The notes beneath the pieces were generated by a model. The model did no database searches. It saw only the letters and a program-made list of their open reading frames with translations, and had not been told where the DNA came from. The position numbers and the translations under genes are program-made. From Karstenula rhodostoma CBS 690.94 (taxonomy: Eukaryota; Ascomycota; Dothideomycetes; Pleosporales; Didymosphaeriaceae), in the NCBI GenBank assembly GCA_010093485.1, contig MU001499.1, positions 1,751,397 through 1,815,396 of the forward strand: a stretch of DNA of 64,000 bases. The letters run 5' to 3'. Positions 21,123 through 31,484 of the stretch are shown here, piece after piece. How positions within the stretch are numbered: position 1 is the first letter of the stretch; the number at the start of each line of letters is the position of its first letter.

Positions 21123-23010
21123 TTTGGATGTGGTGTGGTTTCAAGGTTTTGTTTTGTTTTGAAGTGGGAGGTTGAGTTGGGGTTGAGGTTGGTGGTAGGA
21201 CCGCTTCAAGATGGGAGGTTGAGGAGTAAGTAGGGTTGGAATGCAGATAGATAGATAGATAGATAGATAGACGGCAAGCTCCTCTTGAAGGTAAGGCAAG
21301 CGTTAAGTATAGAACAGTTGCAGTTGGGTGTGCAGTAGCCCTCAAGTCACCCACACCTTATATACCATACCAACCCCAAACCTATCTATGACTTCAGCTC
21401 TGCACAACCCAGAATCCTACACACCTACCCGCAGCGATCGGTCGCACAGCCAGCACAGCACAGCACGTCACAGGCAACGGACGGATATTACTTCGCACCA
21501 TGCATGGGCGTTGGAGGTAGGCTGCTGCGCAATGACGTCTTGCGGCCCCGGGCCAATCAGCGCTGCGGACCCCATGTTGTCGGGTGCTTGGCGCGTGGTT
21601 AGGGGGCTCGGCGGAGCGCGGAACAAGCCTGCGCTGCTGCGCTGGGCTGAGCTGGAAGCTTGATGACGACAGCCTTGCGCCTGCAGTGTTTCTTCCTGGT
21701 TGGGAGAGAGAATATGCGATGTGTGAGCGGGGGAACAGTGTCTGTGCTTGGGTTGATGCAGGTTCCTTGGATTGAATCGATGAGGCCGTTGACGGCGTGG
21801 CGTTAGGGTGCTCGCTGGTTGGGGTCCGATTCTAGGGGAGCGGATCTGAAGGGCGTCTGGATTACATGGGCAGGGAGTGAGCGCTGTGAAGACGGTGGAA
21901 GGGGGGGTAGTTTCGAAGAGCACACGGCGGCATCTTGGTTGTGGTTGAGTAAGCTTACCTGCTAGGGTCTATGTTGAGATGCATGCAGCAAACTGTGGCG
22001 ATGCTTCTCCCGCGAAATATCATATTGTGCAAGGTCTGACAGTATCCTGAACATTCGGGCGCTGGCTGTCAGGTATGGTTCCGTCCAATATCGCTGCCAG
22101 TCACTAATCTATTAAATTTGCATAAGACAAGAACACATCCCAGGCATAACGGACTCGTTTCTTTTGGCTTGTTCGCACGTGGCTTAGGCAGGAACAACGT
22201 CAGCGCTTTGGGAAATGAAATAATTTGAAAGATGTTGTGCAAAAGCGCGCGAAGAGTCAACAATCGATCGAGACGTGACAGACTCAATGAAATCACTACT
22301 ACTCATGTTAGGACAAACCAACATGTTCCTTGTGATATACCACGGCTAATGTGTATCGACAATAAGGGCGGATGGGGAAAGACGGCGGTAGGTTGGAGGC
22401 CGGAGAGATGATGAGGAAGGTACAAAGTGGAGGCTGAGCTTTGCCTGATCACCCTAGCCGCTTTCGGTGACCCCGCATTTTCGCTTCCAGTATCCACATT
22501 CACGGTCTTTCTCTCCCCACCGCACCTTCCGTCACATCACAAGCCAGAGACGTCCAATAGCTCGGAGTCTAGGGAATAATCTTCTTTGGTCGATTAAGTT
22601 GTTTCGGCGGATGGTTTACCAAGCTCACATGGGCCCAGGCCACCGGTCTTACCGCAACGTCACATACAAGGAAGTAATATACCAGTATATGATCAAGATG
22701 CAACTTCGGAACCAGACCCACCCATGCAAAGGTATTCTGCAGTCTATGACCTGGATGTAAGATATATTGGTTCGTCATTTGACCGTTCATCAAAGTCATA
22801 TTAGCCAGAGCCTGCTGATCTCAACCGTTATTAGTACCGTTCAAATACCTCGCAAAACACGGAGAGGCAATAATTCAAGTAGATTGATGCCGGACCGATG
22901 GATCGTAGGAGATATATGCAGAGATGACCCATGTGGTTGGTGGTTTCGCCGCCAGGCCGCCTTGATCTCACTCTGTGCACCTCAGTAGAGTCAATCGTAA
23001 CGAAACTCCA
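21123..23010. other. Intergenic region, 1.9 kb
   Basis: No supportable gene. It contains an ATAG microsatellite at 21245-21270. The part from about 22700 to 23010 should hold the promoter of the AA9 gene. A 97-codon ORF at 22467-22760 shows no motif and is not called. Confidence 0.4.
21245..21270. repeat. ATAG microsatellite
   Basis: A perfect GATA tetranucleotide run of about 6.5 units upstream of the small Ser-rich gene. It looks intact, unlike the decayed arrays elsewhere in the window, so it is young or length-variable. Confidence 0.85.
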
Positions 23011-23856
23011 ATGATGATGGTTCCACATTCGTTCTTTCTATTGGCATCATGGATACCTCTTGCTCTCGGTCACAGTATGGTTTACGACATCTGGGCCAAC
23101 GGGCGACGCTACAACGGATGGAACGCGAACGGCGACCTGAAAGCCTATCCAACCGACACGCCGGCTTGGTTTACCACTAATGCTGGCGGAGGACCTCTTC
23201 ACCCTTCCGATGCGGACCAACCGCAAATCATCTGCGCGAAAGGCGGATCAAACGCTAACATGAGTGCTCCGGTCGCTGCCGGCGCTGATGTGCGGTTACG
23301 GTGGTGGATGGTCGACCAGGCATGGCCTGTAGGACATCATGGACCTATACTCAGCTACTTGGCGTCTTGTAATGGCCCTTGCGCAAGCGTGAATGTGACT
23401 GCGTTGAAGTTCGTCAAGCTCGAGGAACGGGGATGGCTCAACAGCTCGACCTACCAGGAGGGGTACTGGGCTTCTGACGAGATGATTGCCAACAATGGGA
23501 CCTGGTATGCTATGATACTAAATATTTATACCCTTGCGACTGACTGCGTTGAACGCAGGACTATACGAATACCTCCGAAACTTGCGCCCGGCGAGTATGT
23601 ACTGCGTCACGAGATCATCGCTCTGCACGTTGCATTTACAAGCACGGGCCCATACTCTCTTGATGGGGCGGAGTTCTATCCCCAGTGCGTGAGCTTGCAG
23701 GTTGAAGGAACCGGAACGAAGACTATTACCGGTGGAGTCGATGCGAGGACGTTGTATAAGGGAAACGAGCCAGGCTTGACACTCAACATTCATACATCAC
23801 CCGAGCACATGGGATACATTATACCAGGACCTCCTGTGTGGACAGGCGCCGATTAA
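23011..23856 (+). CDS. AA9 lytic polysaccharide monooxygenase
   Basis: AA9 enzymes are secreted copper monooxygenases that oxidatively cleave cellulose and related glucans. Two exons fit: 23011-23504 and 23559-23856, giving about 263 aa. The 54-nt intron is a multiple of three without a stop, so reading through it would insert 18 residues between NNGTW and TIRIPPKL. A signal peptide ends at ALG, leaving His as residue 1 of the mature protein (HSMVYDIW), the first copper ligand. Other hallmarks are PQIICAKGG, HHGPILSYLASC (second copper His), LRHEIIALH and EFYPQC (axial Tyr). The protein ends after the catalytic domain (YIIPGPPVW), with no cellulose-binding module. The start is the first of three consecutive ATGs; 22975 is an in-frame alternative. 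Confidence 0.93.
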   Translation: MMMVPHSFFLLASWIPLALGHSMVYDIWANGRRYNGWNANGDLKAYPTDTPAWFTTNAGGGPLHPSDADQPQIICAKGGSNANMSAPVAAGADVRLRWWMVDQAWPVGHHGPILSYLASCNGPCASVNVTALKFVKLEERGWLNSSTYQEGYWASDEMIANNGTWYAMILNIYTLATDCVERRTIRIPPKLAPGEYVLRHEIIALHVAFTSTGPYSLDGAEFYPQCVSLQVEGTGTKTITGGVDARTLYKGNEPGLTLNIHTSPEHMGYIIPGPPVWTGAD

Positions 23857-24276
23857 AAGCAATTGCCAGCAGACCGTCATCGGGTCTTGACACGGAAACG
23901 CAATCATCAAAGATTCTTGTAGATACTCACGCGTATTTTCAACAAGTCTTAACAAAACCCATGGTAACCCACGCCCTATCACGTGCCTAATTTTGCAATA
24001 TATATCTTCAAGTAGACATGGAGTAGACCTTTGACTATTTCAAGTTCTTCTTTCGGACTCTGGGGACATAACTGGCGGCGAGGGTGTTGACGTGGCTGTG
24101 CGAAGCGTACGGCATGGGTGGTCAAGTGCGATCACGAGCCATCAATTCACCGGCGCAAGCTCCTTTCACTTATAGGATACGCGCATGGTTTTCCCTCTCC
24201 CATATTAATAAAATGACCTCACTCCGCACCCAGCAGTGCTCAACATCATCGCACACGAACTCCAACTGCGCATGCC
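23857..24276. other. Intergenic region
   Basis: About 420 bp containing the AA9 3' region and the promoter of the next gene. I see nothing else. Confidence 0.4.
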
Positions 24277-25329
24277 ATGGCTGCATCCAACGAGTCGTTC
24301 AGCCACGACGGAGAGACGTTCGCCATGGACATACATCGACGGGACCAGACCAAGGATCTTACGTCCGACCACACCGATATCCCATCAGACATATCTGCGA
24401 CTGATCGTGAGCGTGAGCCCAAAGGCTTGTTCAAGCTACCCGCCGAGCTCCGAAACAAAGTCTACAAATATGTCTTAACGTCGGACAATCCTCTCTCGTG
24501 TATCGTGTCACCGGGCATCAATACCAATAGGAAACCGAAGATCATACCCTCCCAGTCGAACATCCGTAGGATCGAGCTCCGAACGGCTGCAGCACGCCCG
24601 TCATTCAACCAGCTCCAATTCGTCAATCGCCAGCTGCACCATGAGACCGCTAGCCTTGAACTGAAGTTCAATCCTATTCGCTTCCCCCTCAACGTTGTGG
24701 GTAGGCGCACAGACACAACTCCTATGCAAAGCCTACTCGCTTTACGCGCTGCATACTCGCCTGCGAAGTTCTCCTGGCTCAGCGACGTTCGTCTACGATC
24801 ACTCGATGCCTTGGCACAGTGGAAGCTCGAGCCCTGGAGGTCCTCGTACGGAGTCTTGCCCGTCGCTGAATTCTGCAAAGAGCATCCGCACATCAACGTC
24901 CAGTACATGCTGGACGCCTTTGCCACTTGGCGTGATGGCGAGCAGCGTATCCTCATCGGACACTTCTTCCAGATGGGTGCTGCATTGATGCTCGCGCTGA
25001 AAAACGACCGCAGCGCTTTGATTGAGTGTCTGCCCGATGCTGGGGCTCTTATAATCAAGGACGCTATGTGGGTCGAGAAAACCGTGCACTTCCTTCTGTT
25101 CAAGGGGCATGACACGTCATCCGTCTCTGATCGCTTGGACGAAGTCTTCTCCGGAATTGGCAACCTTCGCATATTTCCTTCTGTGGAACGCGTTGACAAA
25201 GAGGCGTTTGCTGACTATCGCTATGGCACATACATGACGCCCGTGAGCGACTTTACCGAGCTGCAACAGGAGAACTGGCTGAAGTGGGCGCTGTCATGGA
25301 TCAAGGATGGGATCAAGCCGAACCTGTGA
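24277..25329 (+). CDS. LPxELRNxIY-family protein (F-box-like), unknown function
   Basis: A single-exon ORF of 350 aa. The motif FKLPAELRNKVYKYVL (about residues 52-67) defines a very large fungal family, mostly of unknown function and sometimes described as F-box-like. It is followed by NQLQFVNRQLHHETASLEL, also typical. The rest is mixed helix without other domains. The start at 24277 (GCCATGGCT) has strong context. A truncated relative lies at 27145-27504, on the other side of the prolyl aminopeptidase gene, so the locus may have arisen by local duplication. No signal peptide or membrane segment is seen. Confidence 0.8.
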   Translation: MAASNESFSHDGETFAMDIHRRDQTKDLTSDHTDIPSDISATDREREPKGLFKLPAELRNKVYKYVLTSDNPLSCIVSPGINTNRKPKIIPSQSNIRRIELRTAAARPSFNQLQFVNRQLHHETASLELKFNPIRFPLNVVGRRTDTTPMQSLLALRAAYSPAKFSWLSDVRLRSLDALAQWKLEPWRSSYGVLPVAEFCKEHPHINVQYMLDAFATWRDGEQRILIGHFFQMGAALMLALKNDRSALIECLPDAGALIIKDAMWVEKTVHFLLFKGHDTSSVSDRLDEVFSGIGNLRIFPSVERVDKEAFADYRYGTYMTPVSDFTELQQENWLKWALSWIKDGIKPNL

Positions 25330-25660
25330 GAGGTGTATGATACTGAAGGGTGTTCAAGGTGGTGGCAATACAATGTCCTAGGTCTTTCCTATCCTGGCGT
25401 AACACACAGTACTCAACGTTGAGGAGCAGCGCTGGTCATTGGATGCTGATGGAGTCAGGGCGCGCGAGTAGGTCCACGTGGTACTTCGGATGCATGTGGG
25501 AAAAGGACGGGCAAGATAATGTATGGCAATCGGCGTGAACGGCATCAGACAATTGCGCATGAAGTTTACTCGATGGGAATGGGGATATTTGTAGGATTCA
25601 GAAAGCCATGGTGATACCCAAACTATGGAGCTCTCCTACCCACTTCTTATTCCATCTCCA
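25330..25660. other. Intergenic region, convergent 3' ends
   Basis: About 330 bp between two convergent stops. Nothing recognised. Confidence 0.4.
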
Positions 25661-26814
25661 TCACAAATGCAAATTCTCCTGTCCTAGCTCATCGCAAAAG
25701 TCAACCAGTTTGTTCAAGGTATCTGGCTCCTACGGAAAAACGTTAGGCACGGATGTACAAAGCCATATCAACAGGATATCTACTTACCATAGCAGTATGT
25801 CCGGCTTTCGGCAACCAATGCAACTCGCTGTTCGGCAAGCGCTTGTGGATCTCATACGCGGCTCGAGGAGGACATATGAAGTCAAGACGTCCCTGCGCAA
25901 TACGTGCTGTTCATAGTTAGTCTAAAGTTGACTTTACATGCATCTTCTCGACTCACTTGGAATATGTTGGATCTTCTCACATCCGTCAACCAGCTGAGTA
26001 GGTCCCAAGAAGCTTTCGTGTAACATATAGTGGGTACAGATGATCGCAGAGGTCATCAGCTCCACTTTCTCTTGGAGAGCCTTTTCGACGTCATCGTCAT
26101 CTTGTTCCTCCTGAACACTCCTAAACGTAGTTTCTGGTCTGTCCCACTCATAAGCCGCTTCGCGAGCAACGGCAGGATCCTTCGATGTGAGCAGCTCGTG
26201 GTACGCTGCTGCGATGTTGCCTCTTTTTTCTGGTGCAACGTAGTTCACAAAGCGATCGTATATCTCTGGGAAGATCATGGAAGTAGAAAGCGCATGTCTG
26301 TCGTTTTCTTCTTTTGTTCCCAGAAAGACACCGCGGATGACCAGCGAGCCGCATTTGTCTGGGTGCGTCTGCGCGTACGCAAGACTCAACGCAGATCCCC
26401 ACGACCCTCCAAACACCATGTGCCATTTTTCGACACCGACGTGCTTGCGCAGTGCTTCGATGTCGGACACGAGAGCTTGCGTGGTGTTCTCGCGTGTCTC
26501 GCCGCGCGGGGTAGATAAACCTGTACCCCGCTGGTCTAGAAGAACCACGCGATAGATTTTTGGGTCGAAGAAGACGGTGTTTTGCTTCTTGCAGCCTGTG
26601 CCGGGCCCTCCGTGGAGGAAAATGACTGTCCACTATCAGCCCTTACGTCCATTTCTTCATTCGTACGTCTGCGATTGCGACAGGTTTCGGAAAGCTTACC
26701 TGGCTTTCCATCTTCCTTGCCATATTGATAGTAATGCACTTTGTGAAGGTCGCTCACTTCCAGATAGCTATCGTCGAACGCATCGTCGTGCAAGTATCCC
26801 GTTTTCAAAGCCAT
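25661..26814 (-). CDS. Prolyl aminopeptidase (proline iminopeptidase)
   Basis: These alpha/beta-hydrolases remove N-terminal proline from peptides, usually in the cytosol. Four exons fit: 26700-26814, 25957-26625, 25788-25906 and 25661-25729, giving 323 aa, the normal length. Motifs in order: VIFLHGGPG (oxyanion region) straight after intron 1; LLDQRGTGLSTP; GGSWGSALSLAYAQTHP with the nucleophile Ser; EWDRPE; then IAQGRLDFICPP with the catalytic Asp in exon 3; and AGHTAM with the catalytic His. The last exon encodes only about 22 residues. No signal peptide is present. Introns 1, 2 and 3 have GTAAGC, GTGAGT and GTAAGT donors. It lies between two LPxELRN-family genes. Confidence 0.93.
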
Positions 26815-27144
26815 GTCGTGTTGAGCGAACCGGGAAGATAGCGAGGGAGAGTATGAAAGTACTTTCGTTGAGTGCTGGGGAATATTGACTTTATACCGGC
26901 CGACAGGTAGTTGGAAACGGCTTTAAACGAAAAGCGAGAATGTAAGCTGATGAGATTTCGGAGGGCGGCCTCGCAGGCAACGAGGTCACGTGTCGACATC
27001 TCAATGCCGCAACCTGAACATATCTTTTCTCGGCTTAGTCTTCGTATATATGACTGTTCCTTGATGTATTAATAATAGACACCAGTACGTTTAGTAAGCA
27101 TGGTGCATTTACCACGTTAGAAGAATTGAGGTATTAGACGTTGT
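26815..27144. other. Intergenic region
   Basis: About 330 bp upstream of the prolyl aminopeptidase start (its promoter side) and beyond the stop of the truncated LPxELRN gene. Nothing else recognised. Confidence 0.35.
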
Positions 27145-27504
27145 TCACGAAACACAAAGATAAGAAAAACGTTGAAACAACGATGCATCGCAGTTGAATT
27201 TCAGCTCTAGGCCCTTGGTCTCGTGGAAAATTTGCTTATTGGCGAGTTTGAGTTGGTTGTAGGAGTGACGCTGATGGTCATGGTCACAGCTGCGTTCGGT
27301 GGTTGGAGGTGTAATGCTGTGATCGGCGATTTCGGGGTGTTTCTCATCTGGCGGAAGGTAGAGCACGGGCCGAGTGCGATTGCCGGTAGATATATACGTT
27401 ACGAGGGGGCGCGAAGTTGTAGGCGCGAATTCGTAAATGTGATTACGGAGCTCGCCTGGGAGTTGCAGGAGAGGCGAGGTGATATCGTTGGTTGGGGAGG
27501 ACAT
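27145..27504 (-). pseudogene. Truncated LPxELRNxIY-family paralogue
   Basis: The frame encodes LQLPGELRNHIYEF and, further on, YNQLKLANKQIFHETKGLELKFN. Both blocks align with the intact gene at 24277-25329 and with the same spacing order. It stops about 15 residues after the ELKFN block, where the intact gene has another 230 residues. From the MSSPTND start it is 119 aa; a longer in-frame start exists at 27633. It could be a short expressed protein, but a 3'-truncated copy is more likely. Confidence 0.55.
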
Positions 27505-28199
27505 TTTGCGTTTGCAGTTGTAAAGGGGATGAAGATTTGATTTTTTTACAGTTGGTTGAGGGTTTTTTTCTGGGTTGTTGTCAGAATTCCTGGGTGGGGA
27601 CGTTTTATGTTTACGTGTAAGCAAGTCCTCCACAATGAAGATTACCCTTCAGTTAGGTGGACACAAGACCAAGCATGTATCTTCATTATACACGCACGGA
27701 GATACACCCCGCCGAGTTCCTTTACTGTGTTTTGCCGCGGCTTGCCCGAGCGCGCGAAGTATCAAATTTGACGCACGGAGATAAGGAATGATTCACACGG
27801 TACATTGTTTTTAGATTAGTCTAAAAGAATTATAGAGGGTATCATATCGCCGAGCATATCCTACAAAACGAAGGAAAACCGCCTCGTGTATACACAACAC
27901 AACGTCGGACTGGCGACGCCAAAGCGTTAACGGTACCAAGACAAGCGGCAGCGATACCGGCGCGTCGCATGCAAGTGAGCGCTCGGTAGTACGTCCAGGA
28001 TATGGAATCGCTGCGGCGTAATCAGTACCATGCCCGAGCTCCCTAGCTGCACGAAGACTTACCGCACAAGCTATATCTTGCTCAACACCGCTTCAGTTGC
28101 CCAAGTCTTCGGAAGAAAGAGAGTTTGAGTACATCGTGTTACCCAGGAAAGGCATCACAGTGCCGACACTTGAGATCCAGTACTGGGTGGTGACCTCTC
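27505..28199. other. Intergenic region with retroposon copy B
   Basis: About 700 bp without a gene. The only structured feature recognised is the short insertion at 27692-27783. Confidence 0.45.
27692..27783 (+). mobile_element. Ultra-short retroposon copy B, with flanking duplications
   Basis: A 66-bp insert (27705-27770) lies between identical 13-bp direct repeats, ACGCACGGAGATA, at 27692-27704 and 27771-27783. It shares its first 38 or so bases almost perfectly with copy D at 61.3 kb (one difference) and its 3' half with all other copies. The hairpin is CGCG-GCTT-GCCC-GAGC-G-CGCG at 27736-27756. The 3' end is AAGTATCAAATTTG. No coding capacity. Confidence 0.8.
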
Positions 28200-29084
28200 T
28201 CATTTCTCATCGCCAGAGATGAAGAAACTCCGCATCCCACTCAGCCGCTTCGATTTACGCCCATCATACACCTTGGTCAACCACTCCATCCCAGACCAAT
28301 CCATATTGCTCTGTCTTCTCTCCGCATCATCCCTATCCGCAATCACCGCAGCAGGCGGAGGCGCCACACCGCTCGCCCCTTCGCCCTCCGCCCCATCCCT
28401 CCCCCTAATCTTCTTCTCCTCATCCTCAACCTCCATCGCCCCCCGACAAAACCAGCTCTTCCGATCAAACCAGCTGTTAACATTCGGCGGCCGCTCCTGC
28501 GTTGAATACAAACTCTTCCCCGTCGTCTTCGCGCTCGCGGCGCTCTTCCGGTACGCAGTCGCTATCGACGACTTGCGGTTGGAGTAGAAGCTCTTGCACT
28601 CGATCGACGCTGCGCTTGGTGGCCTCCGCGGCGACGCCAGTCCCATCTCGAAGGCGGCTTTCTCCGTCGTCGCGGATAGCTCGAGGAATGTTGGCTTCTC
28701 CTCTAGAGGCGAGGGGAGTTCCGCGACGCGGGGCTGCACTTCCACGGGTGAGAGTTCTGGGAGTGCGCTCGAGTGCATCTGGATGGGGGAGCTGATGCGG
28801 CTTTTCAGCATGTCGGTGTCGATGGGGTGGGCTCTTTCGTGGGGCGAGATCGGACCGAGGGGTGCGCGCCAGCAGAACCATGAGCCTGTTCGGCCGCGCT
28901 GGACGCCTAGGTAGAATATGATGGATGCAACAAGTAGGATGGATATGGCTATTGCGAAGCCGATGCCGGTATTGCGTGGCGAAGCCGAGCGCTTGTGGAG
29001 GAGATATGTTTCTGGAGTGATAGGTGAGGCTGCGGCTGGGAGGATTGCAGCGAGAAGTAGGAGAAGTGATGGTGGGAGCGACAT
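28200..29084 (-). CDS. Single-pass membrane protein, unknown function
   Basis: A single-exon ORF of 294 aa. The N terminus is a signal peptide (MSLPPSLLLLLAAILPAAAS), then a short luminal or extracellular stretch, a transmembrane segment (FAIAISILLVASIIFYLGV, about residues 43-61), and a long cytosolic tail. The tail is Ser-, Pro- and charge-rich with blocks such as KSFYSNRKSSIATAYRKSA, likely disordered and phosphorylatable. There is no recognisable domain. The organisation is common among small fungal type I membrane proteins. I cannot assign a role. Confidence 0.7.
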   Translation of the reverse strand: MSLPPSLLLLLAAILPAAASPITPETYLLHKRSASPRNTGIGFAIAISILLVASIIFYLGVQRGRTGSWFCWRAPLGPISPHERAHPIDTDMLKSRISSPIQMHSSALPELSPVEVQPRVAELPSPLEEKPTFLELSATTEKAAFEMGLASPRRPPSAASIECKSFYSNRKSSIATAYRKSAASAKTTGKSLYSTQERPPNVNSWFDRKSWFCRGAMEVEDEEKKIRGRDGAEGEGASGVAPPPAAVIADRDDAERRQSNMDWSGMEWLTKVYDGRKSKRLSGMRSFFISGDEK

Positions 29085-30407
29085 TTTCTCGGACGGTGCG
29101 ATGGCTGTCGTGTAGGCGTGAAGGGTGATCGCAGGGGTTCAAGCACTGAAGCCCTACAGTCGAGTCTAAACATTAGATTATAGTGATAGATAGATTTCAA
29201 CACTTGTAGAGCGAGGCGGAAGCTCCCCTTACATATCGAGACAACGTCCAACCTTGCTGGGCCGTGCAGGATGGTTCGGCGATGGATAACTGCTCCTTCT
29301 AGTTAGCTTGTACCCGGGGTAGGTGATTCTGCAAGGCTGACGTTGGATCCAACCCACAAAGAGGCGAGACACGACCAATAATTGCGGCACCGTTAGACCC
29401 CTGCGAGAAGGCTGTTCCCGAGTAGGATGAGGATTTTGTGGCATTACTAGATGGGGGCTGGGCGTTGCCCAAGCCTACTCGTTTGGGGGCAGTGCGGCTT
29501 GGTGTCTTGCACCAACAAAGAATGTTGAGTAGCAAAACATGGTCGGAATGTACGGTTCACGACTTTGCAATCGTTCTGCTAGCGCACGACAGCTCTTCCT
29601 GGGGTAGCATAATGTACTTGGAGAATTTGGGAATAGTAAATGTGTGCACAGAATGATCGACAGCCTTGGCCTGCCAACAATTAGAAAACACCCGGATCGG
29701 CCTACGGCGTGCGGCGCTCAGGTACATGTGGCTGCTCATTGGACCGCGCACGAGCTTGCTATGCATATACGGGCCTTGTCCCCTGGACCCAAAAGGGGAA
29801 TTCGGGCATGTGGCCGTCAGAGTGGCTAACCGCATTGAGATAAACGATGCCCGACGTGCAGACCTGGTTCCCGGATAGTACGACGACCTAACACACAGCC
29901 TCTCGTACCTGCATACTGGGCATCGCACAGGCTACCTTGCGCGCTATGTTTCAAGTCATGGCGTGGGCAAGGAATGTCAGCTTAGGACGATCACAAAGAA
30001 AGGAATGTCGGAACAACTGAGATTAGGCACTATGGAATGGACATTCTGAGAGAGCATGACACGTACATAGGTCTTAAGAAAGAAAACGAGTAAGAAGCAT
30101 ACATTAAACAAAGGCTTGCGAAAGGGAATGACAGACAATTCGCTGTCCCGAAGTATGCTGTGCCGTGCAGGAACGAACTGTTGAGAACATGACCGAAAAA
30201 CACGATTGTGGGAGTCCGACGCCGCAGCACGCGGATCAAGCACCGACGGCTGCCGGTGATGAAATAAATTGCGCCGAAAGCCTCCGAAGACTCAGTGGCA
30301 GCAAGGTCTTTCCAGTGTTGTCAGCGGGTGGCGAATACAACGGGTCTAAGCTTTCACTACATCGATTGTCAGCGATGTTTCAGCCTAATGTCGCTAGAAG
30401 AATGTAC
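29085..30407. other. Intergenic region, 1.3 kb
   Basis: No supportable gene. ORFs up to 123 codons are present but have no motif or fungal coding character. I see no repeat. Confidence 0.4.
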
Positions 30408-31484
30408 TCACATCTGCATAAGATCGCTAGGGGAAGGCGAGTTCTCCTCATTCGTTTTTTCGACGTCCTTATCCATGTTGAAAGTGAAGTAGTCGCCCTT
30501 TGTCCTGAAAGGATTTGCTGTCGCTGTTGACGTTTCATGCACGCTAGGTGTTGGTGGGATTGTTGTCAACATAGTGTGGGGATGGTCCGTGTACGTGGAC
30601 ATCTTCGTTGGACACGAACCGCTCATGCTAAGCCGCAATGTCCTCGGGTTCGCGTTAGGTACGGAGAGCGAGTTAATGCGGCCAGGTTTAGGAGCAGCCG
30701 GAGGTGGCGTGCCCATGTTATGAGACTGGCTGAAGGCTCTTTTGATCAAGCCAGCGAAAGCGGATGCAGTAGAAGAGTTCCTGCTGCGAAAGCTACTCGC
30801 ACTACCCTCTGAGCCTACTATTGAAGAGACACTGAGGTTGCGCGAGAAATTTGTTGAGAGATGTGAGCGCTCCATGAGACTAAATATACCACGCAACGCT
30901 GAAATTGCAGCATCGACAGAGCTCTGAATGCTATTCCAGGAGTATTCGAGACGGATGAAATCATCTAGGTTGTCTTCGATGGCTTCCATCTCGTTCAAGC
31001 AGACGCAGACTGCGTCGGCCATGATGGTCGTTCCTGTTATCCAAGCGTTGGCGACGGCATCTTGACAGTGGACAGGCTGGTCATGGATGAGCTGGACCGC
31101 TGAGTTGGCGGTCTTGTCGATGGCATGGTCTGCCATGTCGCGTTGTTGGCAGATGTCGACTCGCAGGAGGGATCGTCGGCTGACAGGGGAGTTGTCGGCC
31201 TTGTACATGGTAGACTTTGCGCCGTCATAGACTGCTTTGAAGGCATCTTGGTGCACGTAGGCGATCCCGGCATTGAGGTTGTCGAGCGTTGAAAGGACTG
31301 AATCCGCATCATTCCCAAGGAAGGAGTGGAGAATTGCCACGTGATCTGTTCCATCAATGATGGCGTGTGCCTGAAGTGTCTTGAAGAAGGTGAAGTCGTT
31401 GGTTCGACGGGCTGCATGGAGGTTGTGTCTGACGAGCGCTATACGTTGAGTCCAGTGCAGCCGAAGCGTTGTGTCAATGCCCAT
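30408..31484 (-). CDS. Conserved-looking hypothetical protein, 358 aa
   Basis: A single-exon ORF I cannot name. The first half is alpha-helical and alternates hydrophobic and charged residues (FFKTLQAHAIIDGTDHVAIL, then LSTLDNLNAGIAYVHQDAF), without signal peptide or membrane segment. The second half is Ser/Pro/Thr-rich and likely disordered (GSEGSASSFRSRNSSTASAF; FRTKGDYFTFNMDKDVEK). This folded-helical plus disordered-tail layout is common in fungal proteins of unknown function. Codon use looks genuine over the first half. A small 3' exon downstream cannot be excluded. Confidence 0.6.
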   Translation of the reverse strand: MGIDTTLRLHWTQRIALVRHNLHAARRTNDFTFFKTLQAHAIIDGTDHVAILHSFLGNDADSVLSTLDNLNAGIAYVHQDAFKAVYDGAKSTMYKADNSPVSRRSLLRVDICQQRDMADHAIDKTANSAVQLIHDQPVHCQDAVANAWITGTTIMADAVCVCLNEMEAIEDNLDDFIRLEYSWNSIQSSVDAAISALRGIFSLMERSHLSTNFSRNLSVSSIVGSEGSASSFRSRNSSTASAFAGLIKRAFSQSHNMGTPPPAAPKPGRINSLSVPNANPRTLRLSMSGSCPTKMSTYTDHPHTMLTTIPPTPSVHETSTATANPFRTKGDYFTFNMDKDVEKTNEENSPSPSDLMQM

